DNA of 64,000 nt from CALNBC01 sp040768925. Its GTDB lineage: Bacteria > Bacillota > Clostridia > Christensenellales > CALWSW01. Below the pieces are notes generated by a model, which worked only from the letters and a program-made list of their open reading frames with translations, had not been told where the DNA came from and searched no databases. Shown one piece after another: positions 17,070 through 24,368 of this stretch; positions within the stretch are counted from its first letter, which is position 1; the number at the start of each line of letters is the position of its first letter. The translations under genes and the position numbers were made by a program. The stretch is taken from assembly GCA_040768925.1 (NCBI GenBank), contig JAXGLZ010000002.1, positions 558,001-622,000 of the forward strand, given 5' to 3'.

Positions 17070-18728
17070 TCATTCCACTGAGATGAAGTAATAATAAAGG
17101 GGCTGGCCGCCGTATTGCAGCACAACGTCCGCCATCGGGTATTTTTCTTCCACGGAGGCGAGCAGGGCTTCGGCCTCGCCGCGGTCCACCTCGTCGCCAT
17201 AAAGGATGGTGATATAGGAGGAATCCTCGTCCGTCATGCTTTCGATCAGGTTCTCGGCCGTTTCTTTGACGCTGTCCCCGCAGGCGACGATCTTGCCCTC
17301 GCGCATGGCCATGATGTTGCCCTGCTTGATCTCAAAACCGTTGATCGACGTATCCCGCACCGCAAAGGTCACCGCGCCGGACTTGACCGCACCCGCGGCT
17401 TCCGCCATGGCCGCCGTGTTTTCCTCCACGCCGTTTTCCGGGGCGAAGGCCACCATCGCGGCGATCCCCTGGGTCACGGAGGTCGTGGGGATCACGTGGA
17501 CCCTGGTGTCGGTATCGCTTTCGACCAGGGTTTTTGCCTGCTGCGCGGCGAGGATGATGTTCTTGTTGTTGGGCAGAACGTAAACGTTCCGGGCGAAGGT
17601 GCGCTTGATGGCCTTTTCGATGTCCATCGCGCTGGGGTTCATGGTCTGGCCGCCGGTGACGATGCTGTCCACCGACAGGTCGCGGAAAATGGAGTCCAGC
17701 CCCTCGCCCATGCTGACGGCGACGGTGCCGTGTTCCTTTTCCCTGGATTTGCGCTCTTCCATCAGCTTCCTGTGCTGCTCGCGCATGTTCTCGATCTTGA
17801 CGCCGTTCAGCTCGCCCAGGCGGAGTGCCATTTGCAGGGCTTTGCCGGGAACGTCGGTATGGACGTGGACCTTGACGAGCCCCGCGTCCCCCACCACGAC
17901 GACCGAATCGCCGATGCGCTGGATGTGCTCCGTGAAGCGGTTCAAATCGTCGGCCGAAAAATCGGCGGAAAGATGCTCGACGAAGAACTCGGTGCAATAG
18001 CCGAAGGTGATGTTTTCAAGGTCTTCGTCCGTCAGGATGGCGGCCTCGTTTTCCTCCCGGTCGATGGAGGCGTTTTCCTCCACCGTCAGCTCTTCCTCGG
18101 GGAGCTCCTCGCCGTCCAGGCACATTTTGTATCCGCGGTAAATGGCGAGCAGGCCCTTGCCGCCGGAATCCACCACCCCCGCCTGTTTCAGCACGGGAAG
18201 CATATCCGGCGTGCGGGAGAGGATCTCCTCCCCGTCCTCGATCATGGCGTCGATCAGGCGGAGAATGTTCACGCCCTTGGCCGCGTTTTCGGCCGCCTTG
18301 TCCGCCACCACCCGGGCGACGGTCAGGATCGTGCCCTCCTTGGGTTTCATGACGGCCTTGTACGCCGCCTCGCTGCCCACCTTGAGGGCGTTCGCCATCT
18401 GGGCGGCGTCCATTTCATAAAGGCCGTCCACAGCCCTGGAAAAGCCGCGCAAAAGCTGGGACAGGATGACGCCGGAGTTCCCCCTTGCTCCCCTGAGGGC
18501 GCCCCTGGCGGCCACCGCCGCAACGGTGGACACGTCCTTCGCGTCGCTTGCGCGCAGTTCCTTGATGGCCGAGTTCATGGTCATCGACATGTTGGTGCCG
18601 GTATCGCCGTCCGGCACGGGGAAGACATTCAGCGCGTCCACGGTTTTTTTGCTGCGCTCCAGCAAGGCCCCGCCGGCAATCAGCATGTCGCGAAGTTCGG
18701 TTCCGGTTATCTTGGTTTTTTGAGTCAA
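17070..18728 (-). CDS. fakA: Fatty acid kinase catalytic subunit FakA (DAK2/DegV-like, YloV)
   Basis: 552 residues. It phosphorylates exogenous fatty acids presented by FakB, giving acyl-phosphate for PlsX/PlsY. The N-terminal DAK2 kinase domain (~5-200) has NVFPVPDGDTGTNMSMT (Mg-ATP site) and RGARGNSGVILSQ; the central and C-terminal DegV-like region has VHVHTDVPGKAL, TGGQTMNPS and VYVLPNNKNIILAA. A TTG at 18728 is preferred over the longer frame because GGAGGA is 7 nt upstream. It follows asp23 by 35 nt, an arrangement conserved through Firmicutes. plsX at 48 kb would use its product. No fakB was seen. Confidence 0.92.
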   Translation of the reverse strand: MTQKTKITGTELRDMLIAGGALLERSKKTVDALNVFPVPDGDTGTNMSMTMNSAIKELRASDAKDVSTVAAVAARGALRGARGNSGVILSQLLRGFSRAVDGLYEMDAAQMANALKVGSEAAYKAVMKPKEGTILTVARVVADKAAENAAKGVNILRLIDAMIEDGEEILSRTPDMLPVLKQAGVVDSGGKGLLAIYRGYKMCLDGEELPEEELTVEENASIDREENEAAILTDEDLENITFGYCTEFFVEHLSADFSADDLNRFTEHIQRIGDSVVVVGDAGLVKVHVHTDVPGKALQMALRLGELNGVKIENMREQHRKLMEERKSREKEHGTVAVSMGEGLDSIFRDLSVDSIVTGGQTMNPSAMDIEKAIKRTFARNVYVLPNNKNIILAAQQAKTLVESDTDTRVHVIPTTSVTQGIAAMVAFAPENGVEENTAAMAEAAGAVKSGAVTFAVRDTSINGFEIKQGNIMAMREGKIVACGDSVKETAENLIESMTDEDSSYITILYGDEVDRGEAEALLASVEEKYPMADVVLQYGGQPLYYYFISVE

Positions 18729-18763
18729 TGTCGGTTCCTCCAATGATTCGCGTTGCAAACCGG

Positions 18764-19123
18764 TCAGCTCTGCTGCACGCGAACACCCTCAACGTGAACG
18801 TTTACGGAGGATACCGCGAGTCCGGCAAATTCGCGGACGCGGTAGGTAACATTTTCAATGACGTTCTGGGCGACCGCGTGCAGCGAAACGCCGTATTCGA
18901 CGATCACGTACAGGTCGATCACGCAGGAATCCCCGTTTACGCTTACGGCAACGCCCTTTCTGATGTTTTCGCGTCCTAAAAGTTCAAAGAAGCTCTCGCC
19001 CGCTTTTTGGGCGGACATGCCCACGATCCCGTAGTTTTCGACCGCGGTATAGCCGGCGATCGTGGCGATGACGTCGTCGCTTATGGTGATCAGTCCGAGG
19101 TTGCTTTTGATGGTTCCGGACAT
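18764..19123 (-). CDS. Asp23/Gls24 family envelope stress protein (YloU)
   Basis: 119-residue Asp23 domain protein: NLGLITISDDVIATIAGYTAVENYGIVGMSA and DLYVIVEYGVSLHAVAQNVIENV, ending SSVNVHVEGVRV. No TM segment. Start is the second ATG of ATGACTATG because AAGGAGGT directly abuts the first, leaving 6 nt to the second. Paired with fakA downstream. The promoter is divergent from rpmB. Confidence 0.93.
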   Translation of the reverse strand: MSGTIKSNLGLITISDDVIATIAGYTAVENYGIVGMSAQKAGESFFELLGRENIRKGVAVSVNGDSCVIDLYVIVEYGVSLHAVAQNVIENVTYRVREFAGLAVSSVNVHVEGVRVQQS

Positions 19124-19192
19124 AGTCATACCTCCTTGTATGGGCTGTCGGTATGGTTCCAACCGATCTTGTATTCGGCCGGAATGCAACTC

Positions 19193-19221
19193 ATTTTATA
19201 TGATTATCCACTTATTTGCAA
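19193..19221 (-). promoter_or_regulatory. Sigma-A promoter of asp23-fakA
   Basis: Minus strand TTGCAA (19221-19216), 17-nt spacer, TAAAAT (19198-19193), 70 nt before the asp23 start. Confidence 0.7.
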
Positions 19222-19272
19222 GCGTTGTTGAGAAAGCCCGGCGCCGCGGCCCCCGTTCCTTTGAGATTACAC

Positions 19273-19301
19273 TTGCCAAACGATTTGCCCTGTGATAAAA
19301 T
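19273..19301 (+). promoter_or_regulatory. Sigma-A promoter of rpmB
   Basis: TTGCCA (19273-19278), 17-nt spacer, TAAAAT (19296-19301) with an upstream TG (TGTGATAAAAT). Divergent from the asp23 promoter. Confidence 0.75.
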
Positions 19302-19403
19302 ACCTCTGTTTGACGCCCAGGGACGAACCCCGTCGCCTGCGCTCTCATCCCGGTGAAAACAAGCGCCCGGCGCATAAACACCATGCCAAAGGAGGTGTAG
19401 TTT

Positions 19404-19595
19404 ATGGCAAAATACTGCGAGATCTGCAACAAGGGCATCATGTCCGGTAACTCCGTCAGCCACTCCAACCGCAAGGCCAAGCGCGCGCTGGCTCCCAACA
19501 TCCAGCCCACCCGCATCCTGGTCGACGGAGCCCCCAAAAAGGTGGACATTTGCACCCGCTGCCTCCGTTCCGGCAAGGTTGAGCGCGTTCGCTGA
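19404..19595 (+). CDS. rpmB: 50S ribosomal protein L28
   Basis: 63 residues. It carries the zinc-ribbon form of L28 with two Cys pairs (CEIC near the start and CTRC near the end), KGIMSGNSVSHSNRKAKR and TRILVDGAPKKVDICTRCLRSGKVER. ATG with AAAGGAGGTG upstream; own promoter and terminator. In B. subtilis rpmB sits between spoVM and yloU, as it does here. Confidence 0.97.
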   Translation: MAKYCEICNKGIMSGNSVSHSNRKAKRALAPNIQPTRILVDGAPKKVDICTRCLRSGKVERVR

Positions 19596-19612
19596 CCATT
19601 AGTTTTAACAAG

Positions 19613-19648
19613 CGCAGGCGAAGCAATGATCGCCTGCGTTTTCTTTTT
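19613..19648 (+). terminator. Terminator of rpmB
   Basis: CGCAGGCGA / TCGCCTGCG stem with an 8-nt loop, then TTTTCTTTTTTT. Confidence 0.92.
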
Positions 19649-19715
19649 TTATGCATTTTTGGCAGCATGCGGGACATTGCCATTATGTTTATGAGGATTG
19701 AAGCCGCAATATGGC

Positions 19716-19906
19716 AAATCCGGCGAACAGCCGCCGGATTCAGGAAGCCAAAGCGGCCGGCGGTCCGCTTTTCCGGTTGGTTTTCAAGGTCGTCGGTGAA
19801 GCAGCCGGCATCCATCCTTGATGAAGTGCCGGAACCTGATTCCGGCGCCTATCGTCCGTTTTAACGGGGTTTTGACACGCAAAAATCCGGCGAACAGCTG
19901 CCGGAT
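19716..19906. repeat. Dispersed intergenic repeat, locus B, flanked by paired hairpins
   Basis: Positions 19740-19860 are the reverse complement of one module of repeat A (CCTTGATGAAGTGCCGGAA, GATTCCGGC, GTTGGTTTTCAAGGTCGTCGG). On each side is a direct copy of AAATCCGGCGAACAGCYGCCGGAT (19716-19739 and 19883-19906), itself a hairpin with stem ATCCGGC/GCCGGAT. The rest of the rpmB-spoVM gap (19907-19993) holds nothing identifiable. Confidence 0.8.
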
Positions 19907-19993
19907 GACAGAAAAGTATTGAGTTGGCCCAGTTTGAGCCGCAGGGAAAAAGCGCGCCTGTTTTGTTCCGCGCCGGAATTCTTCATGCTTTTG

Positions 19994-20025
19994 CGCGGGC
20001 GAAGACCGCTCCGCCCGCGTTTCGT
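19994..20025 (-). terminator. Terminator-like hairpin after spoVM
   Basis: CGCGGGCG / CGCCCGCG stem 14 bases after the SpoVM-like stop on the minus strand; followed by CAAAAG rather than a T-run, so weak. Confidence 0.45.
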
Positions 20026-20032
20026 CGTTCCC

Positions 20033-20128
20033 TTACCCCCGTTCCGGCGGTTTGACCTTCTTTTTGCCGGACATCTTTTTTAACAGCCCCCGCACGAAGC
20101 GCGGAGTCCGTATCCAAACAACTTTCAT
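20033..20128 (-). CDS. spoVM: SpoVM-like spore morphogenesis peptide (31 aa)
   Basis: A 31-codon gene. The peptide begins MKVVWIRTPRFVRGLLKKM and ends in a Lys-rich tail (SGKKKVKPPERG). B. subtilis SpoVM (26 aa, MKFYTIKLPKFLGGIVRAML) is an amphipathic helix that marks the forespore outer membrane by its convexity and anchors SpoIVA. The shared features are length, MK start, Pro at position 9, basic and aromatic residues at 10-11, Gly at 14 and the amphipathic pattern. The ribosome site GACGGAGGT is 4 nt before ATG. Location supports the call: in B. subtilis the order is rsgA-rpe-thiN-spoVM-rpmB-yloU, and here it sits beside rpmB, asp23-fakA and the priA-thiN operon. Orientation differs (opposite to rpmB). 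The homology is inferred by eye. Confidence 0.75.
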   Translation of the reverse strand: MKVVWIRTPRFVRGLLKKMSGKKKVKPPERG

Positions 20129-20158
20129 CGCGTACCTCCGTCCGCTGCGGCGCCTTTT

Positions 20159-20332
20159 TTAAAAAACGATGATCAATACCGTGCCGGCGCAGCACAGTAT
20201 CCCGCCGATGAGGGCGAAAAGCAGCGAGGCCGGCCCGCTTATCATGATCAGCAGCAATCCCAGGAGCGACACAGCCAGGCCGACAGCCGGATTTTTCCTG
20301 CCGCATCTTCCCCGTTTTTTGAGCAGCTTCAT
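20159..20332 (-). CDS. Small two-helix membrane protein upstream of spoVM
   Basis: 57 residues: a basic N-terminus (MKLLKKRGRCGRKNP), then two hydrophobic segments, AVGLAVSLLGLLLIMISG (~16-33) and ASLLFALIGGILCCAGTVLIIVF (~35-57), with almost no C-terminal tail. ATG at 20332 is preceded by AAAGGAGAG. It ends 30 bases before the spoVM start on the same strand, so the two are probably co-transcribed. Not recognised; the context suggests a sporulation or envelope role. Confidence 0.7.
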   Translation of the reverse strand: MKLLKKRGRCGRKNPAVGLAVSLLGLLLIMISGPASLLFALIGGILCCAGTVLIIVF

Positions 20333-20369
20333 GCCGCCTCTCCTTTCAAAGCCTATTCTTTCCCGCTCC

Positions 20370-20377
20370 ACTATATG
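20370..20377 (-). promoter_or_regulatory. Possible sporulation-type -10 upstream of the small-membrane-protein/spoVM pair
   Basis: Minus strand CATATAGT resembles the sigma-E -10 consensus; an AATAT motif lies upstream but closer than the usual 14-15 nt, so this is tentative. Confidence 0.25.
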
Positions 20378-20396
20378 CAAAAAGCTGTGATATTGC

Positions 20397-20425
20397 TTTT
20401 TGTTCCGCTTCGTTGATGGTAGAAT
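20397..20425 (+). promoter_or_regulatory. Putative promoter of the priA-thiN operon
   Basis: TAGAAT (20420-20425) with TTTTTG 17 nt upstream as a weak -35, ~75 nt before the priA start. Confidence 0.45.
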
Positions 20426-20498
20426 CTAATTAAGCATGACACAAGAGCCGCAACCGGACCTCGCCGCCCGGTTTCGGCAAAACAGACGGAGAGCAGCA

Positions 20499-22787
20499 AT
20501 GACAGCCGAGATAATCGTAGACATAACCCATTCAAATGTGGACCGCATTTTTGAATACGGCGTGCCGGAGGGGATAGAAATCCGCCCCGGCAGCCGGGTG
20601 TTGGTTCCCTTTGGCGGCGGCAACAGGACCACCGAGGGCTTTGTCGTGGGCCTTCGCGAAAGCGCGGTGTTTTCCGGAACGCTGAAAAACATCCTGAAAA
20701 AACTGGAGGACTACCCGGTCCTGACCGAAGAACAGCTGGAGCTCGCCTTCTGGATGCGGGAGCGCTACAGCTGCCTGCTGATCGACGCCTTTTGCCAGAT
20801 GATCCCCGCCCAGATGCGGGGCCTGCGCGTTCGGGAAAAGACCGTGCGCACGGTTTCCATCGCCTTGGACGGCGACGGAATCGCCCTGGCGGAATCCTCT
20901 CTGATCTCAAAGACCGGGGCCTGCAAAGCGCCGGTCCAGCGGGACGTTTTGCGCCTGCTCGCCTCGGCGGACGCGCCGGTTTCCGCGGCGGACGTCGAGG
21001 CCCTGGTCCCCGGCGGGGCGAACGCCCTTCCCGCCATGGAAAAAAAGGGCTGGATCGCCTTCGGCACGGCGCGCGTGCGGCGGGACCCCCTGGCGGGGCT
21101 GAAAAGCGTCAAGGAGCGGCCGAAGATGACCCCGGATCAGGCCAACGCCGTGGACGCCGTGGACCACGCCCTGGAAAAACGCAAAACCGGGCCCCTTGGC
21201 CCTGATCGCGCGTTTTTGCTCAAAGGCGTTACCGGCAGCGGCAAGACCGAGGTTTACATGCGCTGCATCGAGCGCTGCCTTGCTTTCGGGTCGACGGCCA
21301 TCGTGCTGGTGCCGGAGATTTCCCTCACCCCCCAGACCGTGGCGCGCTTCCGCGGGCGGTTCGGCGGCGTCATCGCCGTTTTGCACAGCCGGCTCTCCGC
21401 CGGGGAGCGGTTCGACGAATGGAAGCGCATCCGGAGCGGAGCCGCGAAGGTCGTCGTCGGGGCGCGGAGCGCGGTTTTTGCCCCGGTGGAAAACCTCGGG
21501 CTGATCGTGATCGACGAGGAGCACGAATCCAGCTATCAGTCGGAAAAAACCCCGAAATACGCCGCCTGCGACGTGGCGAAAAAACGCTGCGAACTGACCG
21601 GGGCTTCCCTGCTTTTAGGCAGCGCGACACCCTCTTTGGAGAGCTATTTCCTTGCCAGACGCGGGGATTACACGATCATCGGCCTGAGCCGCCGCATCAA
21701 CGGCAGGCCGATGCCGCCGGTCACCGTGGTGGATATGCGCAAAGAGCTGGAAGCGGGCAACCGCACGATCTTTTCCGACGCGCTTTACTCTGCCATCCGC
21801 GCCTGCCTGGCCAAAGGCGAGCAAGCGATGCTGCTGCAAAACCGGCGGGGGTATTCCACCTTTGTTTCCTGCCGGGGCTGCGGGCATGTGATGAAATGCC
21901 AGCGGTGCGACGTTTCCCTCACTTATCACAAGAACGACGAAACCTTGCGCTGCCATTACTGCGGCGAGCGGATTTCCGTTCCGCTGGTCTGCCCGGAATG
22001 CAAAAAACCGTACCTCAAATACTTCGGCCAGGGCACCCAGCAGGTGGAGGAGGCCGTGAAGAAAGCCTTCCCCATGGCGCGGGCGCTGCGGATGGACAGG
22101 GACACGACGGTCAAAAAAGGTTCGCACCTCGCCATCCTCAACGCCTTCGCGAACCGGGAGGCGGACATCCTGATCGGCACCCAGATGATCGCCAAGGGGC
22201 TGGATTTTCCCAACGTGACCCTGGTGGGCGTGGTCGCGGCGGACGCGACGCTGTTCATGTCCGATTACCGCAGCGCGGAGCGGGCTTTTTCCCTGATCAC
22301 CCAGGTCGCCGGCCGCGCGGGGCGGGACGAGTCCGACGGCACGGCCATCGTTCAGACCTATTCGCCGGGCCACCCCAGCATCCGCTTCGCCGCGGCCCAC
22401 GATTACGAGGGGTTTTACGAATACGAGATCGAAAAGCGGCAAAAGTGCCAATATCCGCCCTTTGCGGATTTTGTGCGCGTGCTTTTTACCGGGCCCGATT
22501 ACCGGGTTGTCAAATCCGCCTGCGAAGCGTTTGCCGAGAGCGCGAAAAGCCTGATCCAGCGGGAGCTTGCCAAAGAGCCGGGCGAGGAGGACACCCTCGT
22601 TTACCTTCGCGCCATGCCCGCGCCCATCGGCTTCATCAAGGAGGAATTCCGCTTTCAGGTTCTTGCAAAGCTTTTGAGAACCCCGGCGGCGGAAAGGGCA
22701 ATTGCCCTGCTCGGCGTTTTTTGCCGGGATTACGAGGCAAAGGGCTGCCTGTTATCCATGGAGGCCAACCCCCAGAACATGTTGTGA
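20499..22787 (+). CDS. priA: Primosomal replication restart helicase PriA
   Basis: 762 residues. It reloads the replicative helicase at stalled forks. The N-terminal DNA-binding domain begins AEIIVDITHSNVDRIFEYGVPE; Walker A is GVTGSGKTEVYM (~240), DEEHESSYQS is motif II, SATPSLES motif III, and QVAGRAGRDE motif VI. The zinc-binding insert has the expected eight Cys (CRGCGHVMKCQRC, CHYCGERISVPLVCPECK). ATG at 20499, preceded by GGAGAG, fits the family N-terminus better than the ATG at 20436. First gene of a nine-gene operon. Confidence 0.96.
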   Translation: MTAEIIVDITHSNVDRIFEYGVPEGIEIRPGSRVLVPFGGGNRTTEGFVVGLRESAVFSGTLKNILKKLEDYPVLTEEQLELAFWMRERYSCLLIDAFCQMIPAQMRGLRVREKTVRTVSIALDGDGIALAESSLISKTGACKAPVQRDVLRLLASADAPVSAADVEALVPGGANALPAMEKKGWIAFGTARVRRDPLAGLKSVKERPKMTPDQANAVDAVDHALEKRKTGPLGPDRAFLLKGVTGSGKTEVYMRCIERCLAFGSTAIVLVPEISLTPQTVARFRGRFGGVIAVLHSRLSAGERFDEWKRIRSGAAKVVVGARSAVFAPVENLGLIVIDEEHESSYQSEKTPKYAACDVAKKRCELTGASLLLGSATPSLESYFLARRGDYTIIGLSRRINGRPMPPVTVVDMRKELEAGNRTIFSDALYSAIRACLAKGEQAMLLQNRRGYSTFVSCRGCGHVMKCQRCDVSLTYHKNDETLRCHYCGERISVPLVCPECKKPYLKYFGQGTQQVEEAVKKAFPMARALRMDRDTTVKKGSHLAILNAFANREADILIGTQMIAKGLDFPNVTLVGVVAADATLFMSDYRSAERAFSLITQVAGRAGRDESDGTAIVQTYSPGHPSIRFAAAHDYEGFYEYEIEKRQKCQYPPFADFVRVLFTGPDYRVVKSACEAFAESAKSLIQRELAKEPGEEDTLVYLRAMPAPIGFIKEEFRFQVLAKLLRTPAAERAIALLGVFCRDYEAKGCLLSMEANPQNML

Positions 22788-22839
22788 TCGTCCTTTTTAT
22801 GCGCTATACTGAAAGGAAGCATAAAACTCGGAGGAAACC

Positions 22840-23439
22840 ATGGCCTTAAGACAAATACTGACCGACGAAGACCCCGCCCTTCACAAGAAGTGCCGCGAGG
22901 TCACCGAAATCAACGACAGAATCAGAACCCTGATTGACGATATGACGGAAACGATGTATCACGCCGGCGGAGTCGGCCTTGCCGCGCCCCAGGTCGGCGT
23001 TTTGCGCCGGGTGGTCGTGGTGGACGCGGGCGCCCGGCTTTATCAGCTCGTCAACCCTGTGATTGTCGAGCAATCCGGCAGCGCCTGCGGAATGGAGGCC
23101 TGCCTCAGCATACCCGAAAAACAGGGATACGTCCTGCGCCCGGAGCGGGCCGTGATCGAGGCTTTGGACAGGGACGGCGAAAAGATCCGCATCGAGGCGG
23201 AGGGGTATCTCGCCGTCGCCATGTGCCACGAGCTGGACCATCTGGACGGCGTCGTCTTTACCGACCGCGTCATCGAACCCACGGAGGAACAGATCGCCGA
23301 GGCCGAGCGCCGGAGCAGGGAAGCCATGGAGCTGCTGGGCGAAAGCGAAGACGAGCCCGGATCCCTGACCGCGGCCAGGCCCCTTCGCGGGAAGCGGAAC
23401 ACCCGCACGGCAAAAACCGCCGCAACCGGGGAGGAATGA
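22840..23439 (+). CDS. def: Peptide deformylase
   Basis: 199 residues. It removes the formyl group from nascent proteins using Fe2+ or Zn2+. Motif 1 is GGVGLAAPQVG. Motif 2 is GMEACLS, with Ala where most enzymes have Gly in EGCLS, keeping the Cys ligand. Motif 3 is HELDHLDG, with the two His ligands and catalytic Glu. The last ~40 residues are a charged extension (GESEDEPGSLTAARPLRGKR...) absent from minimal type 2 enzymes. ATG after AACTCGGAGGAAACC. Next to fmt, its functional partner. Confidence 0.95.
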   Translation: MALRQILTDEDPALHKKCREVTEINDRIRTLIDDMTETMYHAGGVGLAAPQVGVLRRVVVVDAGARLYQLVNPVIVEQSGSACGMEACLSIPEKQGYVLRPERAVIEALDRDGEKIRIEAEGYLAVAMCHELDHLDGVVFTDRVIEPTEEQIAEAERRSREAMELLGESEDEPGSLTAARPLRGKRNTRTAKTAATGEE

Positions 23440-23441
23440 GC

Positions 23442-24368
23442 TTGCGCATCGCTTTTCTTGGCACGCCCGAATTCGCCCTGCCTTCTTTGAACATGCTCTG
23501 GGCCGGGGGCTATAAAATCTGCGCGGTTTTCTGCCAGCCGGACAGGCCGGCGGGCCGCAGCGGGAAACCCGTCTTCCCCCCCGCGAAGGCCTTCGCCGTC
23601 GAGCGGGGGATCCCGGTCTTTCAGCCGGAAAAAATCCGCCTTCCCGGCGGTCAGGCGATGCTGGAAGCGGCCGCGCCGGATCTGATGGTCACCGCGGCTT
23701 TCGGGCAGATCCTTTCGGCGGAGAATTTGGCGGTGCCGCGCCTGGGGTGCATCAACGTCCACGGTTCGCTGCTGCCGAAATACCGGGGGGCCGCCCCCAT
23801 CCAGTGGGCGGTGATCAACGGCGAAAGCGTGACCGGCGTCACCACGATGTTCACGGACGTCGGGCTGGACACCGGGGATATGCTGCTGAAAAAAGAGATC
23901 GCAATCCTGCCGGACGAAACCGCGGGGGAGCTTTTTGGCCGCGTGGCCGAACTCGGCGCGCTGGTGCTCAAGGACACGCTCGCCGCGCTGGAAAACGGCA
24001 CGCTGGTGCGCACCAAACAGGACGAGGCCCAGGCCACGAAATGCCGCATGCTGAAAAAAGAGGACGGTCGGGTGGATTTTTCCCTTCCCGCAAAAAAAGT
24101 GTGCGATCTGATCCGCGGCGTGGACCCCTGGCCGGGCGCTTTCGCGCTGTTTGGGAACGCGCCGCTCAAATTCTGGCGGGCACGCATCTGCGAAGGCAAG
24201 GGCGAACCGGGGGAGATCCTTTTTGCCGATCCCCAAAACGGCCTTGTCGTCGCCACGGGCGGCGGCGCTGTTCAAATCGGCGAGCTTCAGGCCCCCGGCG
24301 GCAAGCGCATGGACGCTTCCGCCTTCTTCCGGGGCAAAACCCTTCCCGTTGGGGGCAGATTCTCGTGA
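23442..24368 (+). CDS. fmt: Methionyl-tRNA formyltransferase
   Basis: 308 residues. It transfers formyl from 10-formyl-THF to initiator Met-tRNA. It starts RIAFLGTPEFALPSLN. The formyl-THF site and catalytic Asn-His-Asp are visible as CINVHGSLLPKYRGAAPIQWAV and TDVGLDTGDML. The C-terminal OB-like tRNA-binding domain begins about residue 210. I prefer the TTG at 23442 because GGGGAGG is 6 nt upstream; an in-frame ATG at 23436 directly abuts that site and overlaps the def stop. Confidence 0.95.
   Translation: MRIAFLGTPEFALPSLNMLWAGGYKICAVFCQPDRPAGRSGKPVFPPAKAFAVERGIPVFQPEKIRLPGGQAMLEAAAPDLMVTAAFGQILSAENLAVPRLGCINVHGSLLPKYRGAAPIQWAVINGESVTGVTTMFTDVGLDTGDMLLKKEIAILPDETAGELFGRVAELGALVLKDTLAALENGTLVRTKQDEAQATKCRMLKKEDGRVDFSLPAKKVCDLIRGVDPWPGAFALFGNAPLKFWRARICEGKGEPGEILFADPQNGLVVATGGGAVQIGELQAPGGKRMDASAFFRGKTLPVGGRFS

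Noticed and set aside
20436..20498. Earlier ATG for priA
   Set aside because: Lacks a ribosome site and adds a non-homologous basic segment; the ATG at 20499 follows GGAGAG.
23747..24364. Long upstream extension of the rsmB reading frame through fmt
   Set aside because: Overlaps fmt in another frame; the GTG at 24365 gives the proper RsmB N-terminus.
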